A DNA stretch of 64,000 bases from Pseudomonas fluorescens (GCF_902497995.1 NZ_CABVII010000010.1:1-64000), one strand, 5' to 3'. Shown: positions 54,324-62,933, counted from the first letter of the stretch. A program made the numbers and translations. The notes: generated by a model not told the origin, from the sequence alone.

Positions 54324-55376
54324 ATGGACGACAACAAGAAGAAAGCCTTGGCTGCGGCCCTGGGTCAGATCGAACGTCAATTCGGCAAGGGTGCCGTAAT
54401 GCGTATGGGCGATCAGGACCGTCAGGCGATCCCGGCTATCTCCACAGGCTCTCTGGGACTGGACATCGCGCTCGGCATTGGCGGCCTGCCAAAAGGCCGT
54501 ATCGTTGAAATCTACGGTCCTGAATCCTCCGGTAAAACCACGCTGACACTGTCGGTGATCGCCCAGGCTCAAAAAGCCGGCGCGACCTGCGCATTCGTCG
54601 ACGCCGAACACGCCCTCGACCCTGAATATGCCGGCAAGCTGGGCGTCAACGTCGACGACCTGCTGGTTTCCCAGCCGGACACCGGCGAGCAAGCCCTGGA
54701 AATCACCGACATGCTGGTGCGTTCCAATGCGGTTGACGTGATCATCGTCGACTCCGTGGCGGCGCTGGTGCCAAAGGCCGAAATCGAAGGTGAAATGGGT
54801 GACATGCACGTGGGCCTGCAAGCCCGTCTGATGTCCCAGGCACTGCGTAAGATCACCGGCAACATCAAGAACGCCAACTGCCTGGTTATCTTCATCAACC
54901 AGATCCGGATGAAAATCGGTGTGATGTTCGGCAGCCCGGAAACCACCACCGGTGGTAACGCGCTGAAGTTCTACGCCTCGGTTCGCCTGGACATCCGTCG
55001 CACTGGCGCGGTGAAAGAAGGTGATGAGGTCGTCGGTAGCGAGACCCGCGTCAAGGTCGTGAAGAACAAAGTGGCTTCGCCATTCCGTCAGGCCGAGTTC
55101 CAGATTCTTTATGGCAAGGGCATCTACCTCAACGGTGAGATGATCGACCTGGGTGTTCTGCACGGTTTCGTCGAGAAGTCCGGTGCCTGGTATGCGTACA
55201 ACGGCACCAAGATCGGTCAGGGTAAAGCCAACTCGGCCAAGTACCTGGCAGAAAACCCGGACATCGCCGCGACCCTTGAGAAACAACTGCGCGACAAGCT
55301 GCTGACGCCAGCGCCGGACGTCAAGGCATCGCCGGTCAAAGAGACTGCTGATGACCTGGCTGACGCTGATATCTGA
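54324..55376 (+). CDS. recA: Recombinase RecA
   Basis: Strand-exchange ATPase and SOS co-protease, 350 residues. Walker A is [12 protein letters not shown], the following [12 protein letters not shown] strand is Walker B, and loops L1 ([20 protein letters not shown]) and L2 ([20 protein letters not shown], in two parts) bind DNA. The acidic C-terminal tail ends [13 protein letters not shown] precedes the ATG. The upstream LexA box and downstream recX are the normal context. Confidence 0.99.
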   Translation: MDDNKKKALAAALGQIERQFGKGAVMRMGDQDRQAIPAISTGSLGLDIALGIGGLPKGRIVEIYGPESSGKTTLTLSVIAQAQKAGATCAFVDAEHALDPEYAGKLGVNVDDLLVSQPDTGEQALEITDMLVRSNAVDVIIVDSVAALVPKAEIEGEMGDMHVGLQARLMSQALRKITGNIKNANCLVIFINQIRMKIGVMFGSPETTTGGNALKFYASVRLDIRRTGAVKEGDEVVGSETRVKVVKNKVASPFRQAEFQILYGKGIYLNGEMIDLGVLHGFVEKSGAWYAYNGTKIGQGKANSAKYLAENPDIAATLEKQLRDKLLTPAPDVKASPVKETADDLADADI

Positions 55377-55384
55377 TTGATCCG

Positions 55385-55852
55385 ATGACCGCCGTACTCG
55401 ATACACTCGTCGCAGTGCGGCGAACCGCAATGGACCTGCTCGCGCGACGCGAGCACGGTCGAGTCGAGCTGACGCGTAAACTGCGTCAGCGCGGCGCTCT
55501 CCCTGAAATGATCGACACCGCACTCGACCGCTTGACGGAAGAGGGGCTTTTATCCGAAGCCCGTTACCTCGAAAGTTTCGTTTCCTACCGTGCCCGTTCC
55601 GGTTATGGCCCTTTGCGTATTCGCGAAGAGTTGAGCCAGCGCGGACTGCAACGTACTGACATCGAACTCGCGTTACGCGAGAGCGGTATCAACTGGCAGG
55701 AGCAGCTGGCAGATACCTGGCGGCGCAAGTTCTCCGGACATTTGCCGATAGACGCCAGGGAGCGCGCCAAACAAGGCCGATTCCTGAGTTATCGGGGATA
55801 TTCCATGGAGATGATCAGCCGCTTGTTCAGCGGCCGAGGGATGGACGATTGA
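55385..55852 (+). CDS. recX: Regulatory protein RecX
   Basis: A 155-residue all-helical modulator that caps RecA filaments. It shows the three-helix repeats of the family: [40 protein letters not shown] and a third near [17 protein letters not shown]. It starts 8 bp after recA and is read from the same transcript, usually by terminator read-through. Confidence 0.95.
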   Translation: MTAVLDTLVAVRRTAMDLLARREHGRVELTRKLRQRGALPEMIDTALDRLTEEGLLSEARYLESFVSYRARSGYGPLRIREELSQRGLQRTDIELALRESGINWQEQLADTWRRKFSGHLPIDARERAKQGRFLSYRGYSMEMISRLFSGRGMDD

Positions 55853-55857
55853 ATGAC

Positions 55858-55892
55858 ACGGCTCGCTATTTCGATAGCGGGCCGTTTTTTTC
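55858..55892 (+). terminator. Terminator after recX
   Basis: ACGGCTCGCTAT and ATAGCGGGCCGT pair (one mismatch) across TTCG, followed by TTTTTT. It ends the pncC-recA-recX unit, and the LOG-family gene ends just beyond it on the other strand. Confidence 0.85.
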
Positions 55893-55896
55893 GGCC

Positions 55897-57015
55897 TTAG
55901 GTAGCCTTCAACGGCTCCCGTGTGCGTTGTTGCGCGTGGGGTTTTGACTGCGCCCAGTTTTCCGGCAAGTTGATGTAGTCCACCAGTTCCCGCAGGCGTC
56001 CATGATCACGGGCATTGAACGTGAAGGCCAGTCTGGCCAAATGGCTGAACTGCGGTTCGTCGTGCTCCTCACCGCTGTAGGCATGCTGGTGGAAGTGATC
56101 GCTCAGGCACAGGTCGGCGAATGCGCCTTGCATGTGTTCGAGCGCATCGTCGCTGAGCGCGTGGTTCATGCGGATCACGAACTGATGCTTGAGCCAGCGG
56201 CTTGAGTGGAAGTTGCTGTAGAACTGATTGATCTGCCCTACCGCTTCTTCGGCGCTATAGACCAGGCTCAACAGCTTCATGTCGGTGGGCAGGATGTAGC
56301 GATTCTCCTCCAGTTGCTGGTGAATGAAGTCCAGCGCCCCTTGCCAGAACTTGCCCCCTGGGGCATCCAGCAGCACCACCGGAACCAGCGGGCTCTTGCC
56401 GGTCTGGATCAGGGTCAGTACTTCCAGCGCTTCATCCAGCGTCCCGAAACCGCCGGGGCACAGGACCAGCGCATCGGCTTCCTTGACGAAGAACAGTTTG
56501 CGGGTGAAGAAGAAGTGGAAGGGCAGCAGATTGGTCGTGCCATTGACGGTGGGATTGGCGTGCTGCTCGAAGGGCAGGGTGATGTTGAATCCCAGGCTAT
56601 GTTCCAGGCCGGCACCTTCGTGGGCCGCCGCCATGATGCCGCCACCGGCGCCGGTGATGACCATCAGGTCCGAGCGCGCCAGCGCCGCGCCGAGCTCTCG
56701 GGCCAAGCCATACAGCGGATGTTCTATCGGCGTTCGGGCCGAGCCGAAAACGGTGACTTTGCGTCTTCCCTTGAACTGTTCCAGCACACGGAAGGCATGT
56801 TCCAGTTCGCGCAGGGCTTGCAGGGTGATCTTGGCATTCCAGCGGTTGTGATCTTCCTGGGCCATGCGCAGCACGGTCAGGATCATATCGCGGTAGATGG
56901 GGGTGTTCGGGCTGTTGGGTGAAACCAGGTTGAGTTGTTCTTCGACCTTGCTGGTGAGGTCGTGGCCGCTTTCTTCAAAATGACGGCTCAGGAGGTCATT
57001 CGGTTGGTAAGGCAT
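55897..57015 (-). CDS. LOG-family protein (TIGR00730-type, large form)
   Basis: A 372-residue protein with the Rossmann LOG/lysine-decarboxylase-like core: GAGGGIM (122-128) and the nucleotide-cleaving motif PGGFGTLDE (187-195). Short LOG proteins of about 190 residues release cytokinin bases or nucleobases from nucleoside monophosphates; PpnN-like larger forms cleave purine and pyrimidine nucleotides. This one has an 85-residue helical N-terminus and a 120-residue C-terminus, so it resembles the larger class. Catalytic motif intact; substrate unknown. The GGAGAAG upstream supports the ATG. Confidence 0.85.
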   Translation of the reverse strand: MPYQPNDLLSRHFEESGHDLTSKVEEQLNLVSPNSPNTPIYRDMILTVLRMAQEDHNRWNAKITLQALRELEHAFRVLEQFKGRRKVTVFGSARTPIEHPLYGLARELGAALARSDLMVITGAGGGIMAAAHEGAGLEHSLGFNITLPFEQHANPTVNGTTNLLPFHFFFTRKLFFVKEADALVLCPGGFGTLDEALEVLTLIQTGKSPLVPVVLLDAPGGKFWQGALDFIHQQLEENRYILPTDMKLLSLVYSAEEAVGQINQFYSNFHSSRWLKHQFVIRMNHALSDDALEHMQGAFADLCLSDHFHQHAYSGEEHDEPQFSHLARLAFTFNARDHGRLRELVDYINLPENWAQSKPHAQQRTREPLKAT

Positions 57016-57071
57016 TCAGCTTCTCCTTCTGCACACTATGAATCTAGACCCTCGCGAGGATTTGCGCTGAC

Positions 57072-57293
57072 TTGATCATTGCGCCGCAAAGTCTTTCCTG
57101 GCAACCGCTTATTGAAGATTTGCAAGGTGATTTCACCGCTCGTCTGAACGCAAAGCTCATTGTCCATCACTCTGATTTACTGAATATCAGGCGTGACATG
57201 ACAACTTTGCGTCAATGGCAGGGCGCACGATACAAGCGGTTGAAGGATTTTATCGCTCACAGTAGGGCGAGGCGCATGGAGCCGAAGCAATGA
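57072..57293 (+). CDS. Small basic hypothetical protein, first of an overlapping pair
   Basis: A 73-residue protein with a TTG start at 57072 and no strong ribosome-binding site (GAGGA is 11 bases away), so the start is uncertain. It is net basic, with a C-terminal KRLKDFIAHSRARR stretch, and begins with a hydrophobic-aromatic segment. I recognise no domain. Its stop overlaps the next ORF in an ATGA arrangement, which is the main reason to believe it. It is divergent from the LOG gene with a 56-bp gap. Confidence 0.5.
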   Translation: MIIAPQSLSWQPLIEDLQGDFTARLNAKLIVHHSDLLNIRRDMTTLRQWQGARYKRLKDFIAHSRARRMEPKQ

Positions 57294-57490
57294 CCAGAGT
57301 CATTCTGGAAATCGAAATCGATACGCAACTGTATCGGTTACTGAAGTCATCGGCCGAGAACCATCATTTGAGTCTCGAGGAGGAGTGTTGCCGGCGCCTC
57401 GAGGCGGCCGAGCGGCGCTCATGTTATTTGCAGGCGCTGTTGGCAGAACTGCGCGCCGAGGATGAGCAGCGGCGCGCCAAATCCCAGTGA
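57290..57490 (+). CDS. Small Arc-like (ribbon-helix-helix?) protein
   Basis: A 66-residue protein whose layout fits a ribbon-helix-helix DNA-binding fold: an N-terminal strand with alternating hydrophobics (RVILEIEID), helix 1 (TQLYRLLKSSAENH), a turn at HLS and helix 2 (LEEECCRRLEAAERR). It is followed by an acidic-basic helix that could be a coiled coil. The ATG overlaps the upstream stop. If the upstream protein is a partner, the unit could be an autoregulated pair, but no toxin motif is seen. Confidence 0.65.
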   Translation: MTRVILEIEIDTQLYRLLKSSAENHHLSLEEECCRRLEAAERRSCYLQALLAELRAEDEQRRAKSQ

Positions 57491-57916
57491 TTATTTTTTC
57501 TTCGCGGGTGCGGCTTTCGGGCAATCCGATTCCTGAAAGCGCTCGCTCGCGATCGGACGGTTGGTTTTAACCTCAGTGAACTCGTAACGCATGATTGCGC
57601 CCTTGGCCATCAGCTTGCGCAAGCCCGCGTTGTTGCAGACGGTGGAGCCGAGCTGGAAATAAACCGCTTTCGGGTCGGCGCGCATTTTGTCGGCGTGGCT
57701 GCTCTGAACGCTGAGGTGGTTGATCAACTCTTTACCTTCAACGGTATAGCCCTGATCGAGAATGTCTTCGTTGATCGCTCGTGGAGTGCCGACGCTGCTT
57801 TGAGTGGCAACGTTTTGCAGCATTTTGCTCAGTTCCGTGTCTTTCAAGGAAGCAGCCTGGGCGTTGAAGGACGACGCCAGCAAAATGGCGGCGGTAGGAA
57901 CGATAAGGCGCAGCAT
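57491..57916 (-). CDS. Secreted small protein (possibly PA3611 family)
   Basis: A 141-residue precursor with a signal peptide (MLRLIVPTAAILLASSFNAQA) cut before ASLKDTELS. The mature part is about 120 residues with two cysteines (STVCNNAG and ESDCPK) that could form a disulfide, and a lysine-rich C-terminus. Position between the recX and dgkA sides of the map suggests the P. aeruginosa PA3611 family, a quorum-sensing-regulated virulence factor of known structure, but I could not verify the similarity by sequence. GGAGAG precedes the ATG. It is convergent with the small pair, stop to stop. Confidence 0.75.
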   Translation of the reverse strand: MLRLIVPTAAILLASSFNAQAASLKDTELSKMLQNVATQSSVGTPRAINEDILDQGYTVEGKELINHLSVQSSHADKMRADPKAVYFQLGSTVCNNAGLRKLMAKGAIMRYEFTEVKTNRPIASERFQESDCPKAAPAKKK

Positions 57917-58105
57917 GAAACTCTCCTGGTTCAGTGACTGGTGGTTCGACCAGCCACATGACTGTGCGTTCAGTGGCGGCGAATTATAGGGGAGGTGGCC
58001 AGGAGGGTACAGGCTTGCGCCGGCCGGTCTGATAAACTGCGGGCACTTCCTGTCTTGCCGAGTGTTTTTCGTGTCGATTTTCTACCCCTTCCGGTGTTGC
58101 CTGCG

Positions 58106-58864
58106 ATGAGCCATGCAATCAAGCCTTTTGCGTTGAATGCTGTAGCCCGCCTGCGCGACGAGCGCGAAGAGGAGGGCATCAAGCCGATTCAGGCCCGTGG
58201 CTGGCGAGCCCCGCGTTGCCGTGCCTGCCGTGTGATCGAGAGCCACTGCCTGTGTGCCTGGCGTCCACAGGTCGAGACCCGCTCCGGGGTGTGCCTGATC
58301 ATGACCGGCAAGGAAGTGTTCAAGCCGAGTAATACCGGGTGGCTGATCGCTGATGTGGTGCGTGACAACCATGCATTCATCTGGTCACGGACCGAAGTCG
58401 ATCAACAACTGTTGCAGTTGTTGTCCGATCCGCAATGGCAGCCCTATCTGGTATTTCCGGGCGAGTACGTCGAGCCCGAGCGAGTGACCCATGGTGTCGA
58501 GGCCGATAGCACCCGGCGGCCGCTGTTCATTCTGCTGGACGCAACCTGGACCGAAGCCCGGAAGATTTTCCGCAAAAGCCCCTATTTCGATGCATTTCCG
58601 ATCCTGAGCCTGCTGCCCGAGAAACTCTCCCGGTACCGGCTGCGCCGCTCGACCCGCAGCGAGCACCTGTGCACCGCCGAAGTGGCGGCGCTGTGCCTCG
58701 ATCTGGCGGGCGATGTCGAGGCCGCGTCAGCACTGGACGCTTATTTTGACGTGTTCAGTCAACATTACCTCGATGCGAAACATCAGCTGGACATGAACGT
58801 TGCAACACCCGCACACGCGGAGCTGATGCCCTTCGTGCAGACCGCGGCTCCGGTGACGTGCTGA
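58106..58864 (+). CDS. DTW-domain tRNA-uridine aminocarboxypropyltransferase (TapT-like)
   Basis: A 252-residue DTW-domain protein, family of E. coli TapT (YfiP), which makes acp3U in tRNA from SAM. A zinc-type cysteine set is at Cys38, Cys41, Cys48 and Cys50 (CRACRVIESHCLC). The signature reads LLDATWTEARKI, with Asp-Ala-Thr-Trp where the canonical motif has Asp-Gly-Thr-Trp. YLVFPGEYVEPE and RSEHLCTAEV are other family segments. The ATG at 58106 fits; the longer ORF has no supporting sequence. Activity not certain because of the motif variant, which is common in the family. Confidence 0.85.
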   Translation: MSHAIKPFALNAVARLRDEREEEGIKPIQARGWRAPRCRACRVIESHCLCAWRPQVETRSGVCLIMTGKEVFKPSNTGWLIADVVRDNHAFIWSRTEVDQQLLQLLSDPQWQPYLVFPGEYVEPERVTHGVEADSTRRPLFILLDATWTEARKIFRKSPYFDAFPILSLLPEKLSRYRLRRSTRSEHLCTAEVAALCLDLAGDVEAASALDAYFDVFSQHYLDAKHQLDMNVATPAHAELMPFVQTAAPVTC

Positions 58865-58988
58865 GAGTCGCCCATACAAGCCTGCAGTTGGAGGGGCTGC
58901 GTCGCTTGACCACCCCGGCTTCGCTGGGCATGCTTGGCGCCGATCAGGGCGCGGCCAGGTGTGATTCGCCGCAATTCTTCACGTGAAA

Positions 58989-59004
58989 AGCTATGTCAAT
59001 AGCT
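58989..59004. promoter_or_regulatory. 16-bp palindrome upstream of erdR
   Basis: AGCTATGTCAATAGCT has perfect 6-bp arms around a 4-bp centre. It lies 79 bp upstream of the erdR ATG in a 218-bp gap with no other recognised element. Possible operator of an unknown factor or of ErdR itself. Confidence 0.35.
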
Positions 59005-59082
59005 CCGTGATTGGCGTTGAACGTGCCCTGTCGATGCAGCTCCGTGGCTGCACCTCGTTTGAAAAACAGGATCATTTGAAAA

Positions 59083-59733
59083 ATGGCCACATACGAAATC
59101 CTGATTGCCGATGACCATCCTCTTTTTCGTAGCGCGCTGCATCAAGCGTTGACCCTCGGCCTCGGTCCGGATGTCCGTCTGGTGGAAGTGGCGAGCATTG
59201 CCGAACTTGAAACCCGTCTGGACGAAAAGGCCGACTGGGACCTGGTGCTGCTGGACCTGAATATGCCGGGGGCCTACGGTTTTTCCGGGCTGGTGCTGTT
59301 GCGTGGTCAGTATCCGCAGATTCCGGTGGTCATGGTCTCGGCCCAGGAAGAGGCATCGATCATGGTCAAGTCCCGTGAATTCGGGGCCAGCGGTTTCATT
59401 CCCAAGTCGAGCGACCTGAGCGTCATTCAAAAAGCTGTGCGAGCGGTACTCGATGGCGACGTCTTCTGGCCACCCCAGGCGTTCGAAGCGGTGAGCGTTT
59501 CCGATGAAGCCAAGGCTGCCAGCGCCGGCCTTGCCAGTCTGACGCCGCAACAGTTTCGGGTGTTGACCATGGTCTGCGAAGGTTTGCTGAACAAGCAGAT
59601 TGCTTACGAGCTGAGCGTTTCGGAAGCGACGATCAAGGCCCACGTCACGGCGATTTTCCGTAAGCTGAATGTGCGGACCCGGACCCAGGCGGCATTGCTT
59701 CTGCAACAACTTGAGTCAATTTCGAGCCACTAA
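59083..59733 (+). CDS. erdR: LuxR-type response regulator (ErdR/CrbR-like)
   Basis: A 216-residue two-component response regulator. The receiver domain has Asp10, Asp11 and the phosphoacceptor Asp58 (VLLDLNMPG). The C-terminus is a NarL-type helix-turn-helix (LTPQQFRVLTMVCEGLLNKQIAYELSVSE ... VHVTAIF region, about 152-206). It directly precedes dgkA, as PA3604 (erdR) precedes dgkA in PAO1; ErdR/CrbR controls ethanol oxidation and acetate use. No sensor kinase is adjacent, so it is an orphan by position. Confidence 0.85.
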   Translation: MATYEILIADDHPLFRSALHQALTLGLGPDVRLVEVASIAELETRLDEKADWDLVLLDLNMPGAYGFSGLVLLRGQYPQIPVVMVSAQEEASIMVKSREFGASGFIPKSSDLSVIQKAVRAVLDGDVFWPPQAFEAVSVSDEAKAASAGLASLTPQQFRVLTMVCEGLLNKQIAYELSVSEATIKAHVTAIFRKLNVRTRTQAALLLQQLESISSH

Positions 59734-59807
59734 AACATTACCGTTCACGCTTTTTTGACCAGGATTGGTCTAGCGTTCCCACTTCTTTTTGGTCAGTTGC
59801 CTACTCT

Positions 59808-60170
59808 ATGTCACCTTTCAAAGGCCAGACCGGCCTCAAACGTATCCTCAACGCCTCCGGTTACTCGCTGGATGGCCTGCGTGCAGCCTTCACCGGCGAA
59901 GCGGCCTTTCGGCAACTGGTGTTGCTCAACGTCATCCTGATCCCGATTTCGTTCTTTTTGAATGTCAGTCGTGTCGAGCAGGCGCTGCTCATTGCCGTCT
60001 GTCTATTGGCCTTGATTGTCGAGTTGCTCAATTCGGCGGTGGAAGCCGCCATTGACCGCATTTCCCTTGAGCTGCACCCGCTGTCGAAAAATGCAAAAGA
60101 CATGGGCAGTGCCGCGCAATTGGTGGCGTTGACCATGATCGCATTGGTGTGGGCGGTGATCCTGCTTTAA
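59808..60170 (+). CDS. dgkA: Diacylglycerol kinase
   Basis: A 120-residue trimeric inner-membrane kinase with three membrane spans, recycling diacylglycerol made during membrane-derived oligosaccharide and LPS modification. The family motif is ELLNSAVEAAIDRIS, with the essential Glu and Asn; GEAAFRQLVLLNVIL opens the second span. It is 75 bp after erdR. The TAA stop overlaps the stop of the convergent LysR gene by 3 bp. Confidence 0.95.
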   Translation: MSPFKGQTGLKRILNASGYSLDGLRAAFTGEAAFRQLVLLNVILIPISFFLNVSRVEQALLIAVCLLALIVELLNSAVEAAIDRISLELHPLSKNAKDMGSAAQLVALTMIALVWAVILL

Positions 60171-61093
60171 GCGATGGTGGGCAGCACGATCTCGTCGCTG
60201 CGCTGAACCCCTGCGGTGAACGCGCGGCACAGATCGAGGAATTCGCGCATTGCCGAGGTCTGATATTTCTGTTTGTGCCAGATGAAATAGAACTGCCGCG
60301 CCAGGTCCAGATCCGGGGTCTCCACCGGCACCAGACTGCCGCGGCGGAATGCATCGCGCAGTGCCAGCCGCGAAATGCAGCCAATCCCCAATCCTGATTC
60401 CACTGCACGCTTGATCGCTTCGGTGTGTTCCAGTTCCAGGCGAATGTTCAGCCCGCTGCGATGGTGACGCATGGCCTGGTCGAATGTCAGTCGTGTGCCC
60501 GAGCCTTGCTCTCGCAGAATCCAGGCCTCGTGGCTTAGCTCATCCATGGTCGCCGTGCCACGCCTGGCCAGTGGATGCTGGGGCGCGCAGAACACCACCA
60601 GCTCATCCTCGACCCAGCTCTGCACTTCGATGTCCGGATGGCTGCAGTCGCCTTCGATCAGACCCAGATCAATTTCATAGTGGGCGACCTGCTGCACAAT
60701 GTTGGCAGTGTTCTGCACATGCAGCTTCACCTGGCTTTCGGGATGACGCTGCATGAAGCTGCCGATCAACAGGGTGGCCAGGTAATTGCCGATCGTGAGG
60801 GTCGCACCGACCGCCAGGGAACCGAAACCGGACTTGCCATTGAGCAGGTCTTCGATTTCCTTGGCCTGATCGAGTAACGCCACCGCTTGCGGCAACAGCT
60901 GTTTGCCGAGGGCGTTGAGGGCCAGCCGTTTGCCCGCGCGGTCGAACAACTGGCAGCTGCACTGGCGCTCGAGCTCGGTGATCGAGGTGCTCGCCGCCGA
61001 TTGCGACAGGTTGAGCAGACCCGCGGCGCGCGATACGCTTTCCTGCTGGGCGACGGCGACGAATACTTGAAGTTGACGGAGAGTAAATCGCAT
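60167..61093 (-). CDS. finR: LysR-type regulator FinR
   Basis: A 308-residue LysR protein with a winged helix (FTLRQLQVFVAVAQQESVSRAA, then LNLSQSAASTSITELE) and an effector domain. It is divergent from fpr with a 152-bp gap, the finR-fpr arrangement known in P. putida and P. aeruginosa, where FinR activates the ferredoxin-NADP reductase gene under superoxide stress. The start MRFTLRQLQV at 61093 is used; the longer ORF extends into the promoter region. A GATAA-N3-TTATC dyad in the gap is a candidate site. Confidence 0.88.
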   Translation of the reverse strand: MRFTLRQLQVFVAVAQQESVSRAAGLLNLSQSAASTSITELERQCSCQLFDRAGKRLALNALGKQLLPQAVALLDQAKEIEDLLNGKSGFGSLAVGATLTIGNYLATLLIGSFMQRHPESQVKLHVQNTANIVQQVAHYEIDLGLIEGDCSHPDIEVQSWVEDELVVFCAPQHPLARRGTATMDELSHEAWILREQGSGTRLTFDQAMRHHRSGLNIRLELEHTEAIKRAVESGLGIGCISRLALRDAFRRGSLVPVETPDLDLARQFYFIWHKQKYQTSAMREFLDLCRAFTAGVQRSDEIVLPTIA

Positions 61094-61105
61094 ATCGATA
61101 TAACC

Positions 61106-61159
61106 GATAACCCTTATCTTAATAATCCAGTTAACAGATATTGTCGCTGCCATTAGAAT
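61106..61159 (+). promoter_or_regulatory. fpr promoter with upstream dyad
   Basis: GATAACCCTTATC (61106-61118) is a palindrome. Downstream, TTAACA (61131-61136), 17 bp and TAGAAT (61154-61159) is a strong sigma-70 promoter (five of six matches in each box). The dyad centre is about 20 bp before the -35, a position typical of an activator such as FinR. Confidence 0.65.
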
Positions 61160-61245
61160 GCGATGCAATTGCGCACAGCAGCTCAATTTTTTTGCAGAGC
61201 AGGCGCAGAGCGCGCGCAGACAAAATCTCCAGGAGTCCCACGTAC

Positions 61246-62025
61246 ATGAGCAACATGAACCACGAGCGTGTCCTCAGTGTTCACCACTGGAACGACACTC
61301 TGTTCAGCTTCAAGTGCACCCGCGATCCGGGCCTGCGCTTCGAGAACGGTCAGTTCGTGATGATCGGCCTGCAACAGCCCAGCGGCCGCCCGCTTATGCG
61401 TGCCTACTCGATTGCCAGCCCGAACTGGGAAGAGCATCTGGAGTTCTTCAGCATCAAGGTGCCTGATGGCCCGCTGACCTCCCAGTTGCAGCATCTGAAG
61501 GAAGGCGACGAGATCATCATCAGCAAGAAGCCTACCGGTACGCTGGTACTGGACGACTTGAAGCCTGGCAAACATTTGTACCTGCTCAGCACCGGTACCG
61601 GTCTGGCGCCGTTCATGAGCGTCATCCAGGATCCGGAAACCTACGAGCGTTTTGAAAAAGTGATCCTGTGCCACGGCGTGCGTTACGTCAACGAAGTCGC
61701 TTACCGTGAGTTCATCACCGAGCACTTGCCGCAGAACGAGTTCTTCGGCGATGCGCTGCGTGACAAGTTGATCTACTACCCGACCGTGACCCGCGAGCCA
61801 TTCGAGAACGAAGGTCGCCTGACCGACCTGATGCGCAGCGGCAAGCTGTTCAGCGACATCGGCCTGCCACCGATCAACCCGCAGGACGACCGCGCCATGC
61901 TGTGCGGCAGCCCGAGCATGCTCGACGAGACCAGCGACGTGCTGAACAGCTTCGGCCTGAAAGTCTCGCCGCGGATGCGGGAGCCGGGTGACTACCTGAT
62001 CGAGCGTGCGTTCGTCGAGAAATAA
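61246..62025 (+). CDS. fpr: Ferredoxin-NADP reductase
   Basis: FAD enzyme (259 residues) moving electrons between NADPH and ferredoxin or flavodoxin, used in oxidative stress and iron-sulfur metabolism. The FAD motif is RAYSIAS and the NADP side has STGTGLAPFMS, with the ending ERAFVEK of the subclass I bacterial FPR. It starts at ATG 61246 with AGGAG upstream. FdxA, encoded 11 kb away, is a plausible but unproved partner. Confidence 0.95.
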   Translation: MSNMNHERVLSVHHWNDTLFSFKCTRDPGLRFENGQFVMIGLQQPSGRPLMRAYSIASPNWEEHLEFFSIKVPDGPLTSQLQHLKEGDEIIISKKPTGTLVLDDLKPGKHLYLLSTGTGLAPFMSVIQDPETYERFEKVILCHGVRYVNEVAYREFITEHLPQNEFFGDALRDKLIYYPTVTREPFENEGRLTDLMRSGKLFSDIGLPPINPQDDRAMLCGSPSMLDETSDVLNSFGLKVSPRMREPGDYLIERAFVEK

Positions 62026-62052
62026 GAACACCGCTCACCTGCTTTGCTTTCC

Positions 62053-62144
62053 CTGTGGGAGCGGGCTTGCTCGCGAAAGCGGTGTATCAGTCAGCATTAC
62101 TGTCGACTGACACACCGCTTTCGCGAGCAAGCCCGCTCCCACAG
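62053..62144. repeat. REP-type inverted repeat with 33-bp perfect arms
   Basis: The arms 62053-62085 and 62112-62144 are exact inverted copies over 33 bp, and pairing can extend about 11 bp further with one mismatch (ATCAGTC/GACTGAC). It lies between the convergent fpr and trmO genes. Confidence 0.9.
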
Positions 62145-62157
62145 TGGTTTCTGGTAT

Positions 62158-62856
62158 TTAGACGTTCGCGGGAATGACTTCGAGAACGCGGATCATCCCT
62201 GCCTCCGGGTAATGCCACCGCACATCCACATCCCAGAACTGCGCTCCATACTCCCGCTCCGGCGCAGGCGTCTGATAAGCCGGACGCGGATCTTGTGCCA
62301 GGCACTGCTCGATCAGCTCAACCAACGGCTCTTCAAGACGCTGAGCGTGCCCGTGCGCCTGTTGCAGTGCCGAATCCGTCCACTGCACGGGAATCATCTG
62401 CGGCGCAGCGCTGGCGATACTGTTGGACGCTGCATCGACGATATCGGCGTAAGGCACGTAAGGCTTGATGTCGAGAACCGGTGTACCGTCCAGCAGGTCG
62501 ATGCCGGATATCCACAGGCGATCGGCTTCGACCTTGTCCAGTTTGACTACCGATTGGCCAATCCCGTTGGGCCGATGGGTCGCACGGGTGGCAAACACCC
62601 CCATGGACTTGTTGCCGCCCAAGCGAGGAGGGCGGACTTTCAGGCGTGGTTTTTCTTCCAGGGCCTGGTGGAACAGGAACAATAGCCAGACGTGGCTGAC
62701 CTGCTCCAGGCCCTGCACGGCGTCGCCCTGATCGAACGGTGCCACCAGTTCCAGCACGCCGCGAGCGGCGGGTGCCAGTTGCGGCTGGCGCGGAATGGCG
62801 AACTTCTCCTTGAAGCAGGAGCGCACGAAGCCGATAGGGGAAACGCTGTAAGTCAT
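62158..62856 (-). CDS. trmO: tRNA (t6A37-N6) methyltransferase TrmO (TsaA)
   Basis: A 232-residue protein of the UPF0066/TsaA family, which methylates t6A37 in tRNA-Thr to m6t6A using SAM. It starts MTYSVSPIGFVRSCFKEKF with PRQPQLAP and has the conserved SHVWLLFLFH, GVFATRATHRPNGIGQSVV and VLDIKPYVPYADI segments. The start at 62856 fits the family; the longer ORF would run into a REP repeat. Together with TcdA at 5.7 kb the window holds two enzymes acting on t6A37. Confidence 0.93.
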   Translation of the reverse strand: MTYSVSPIGFVRSCFKEKFAIPRQPQLAPAARGVLELVAPFDQGDAVQGLEQVSHVWLLFLFHQALEEKPRLKVRPPRLGGNKSMGVFATRATHRPNGIGQSVVKLDKVEADRLWISGIDLLDGTPVLDIKPYVPYADIVDAASNSIASAAPQMIPVQWTDSALQQAHGHAQRLEEPLVELIEQCLAQDPRPAYQTPAPEREYGAQFWDVDVRWHYPEAGMIRVLEVIPANV

Positions 62857-62933
62857 GGTTTGGGGTCGGAGGGGAATGAGGGTGGGCATGATAACCCACA
62901 CGGCAACTGGCAAGGTGGTGCCTGTCAGTCCGT

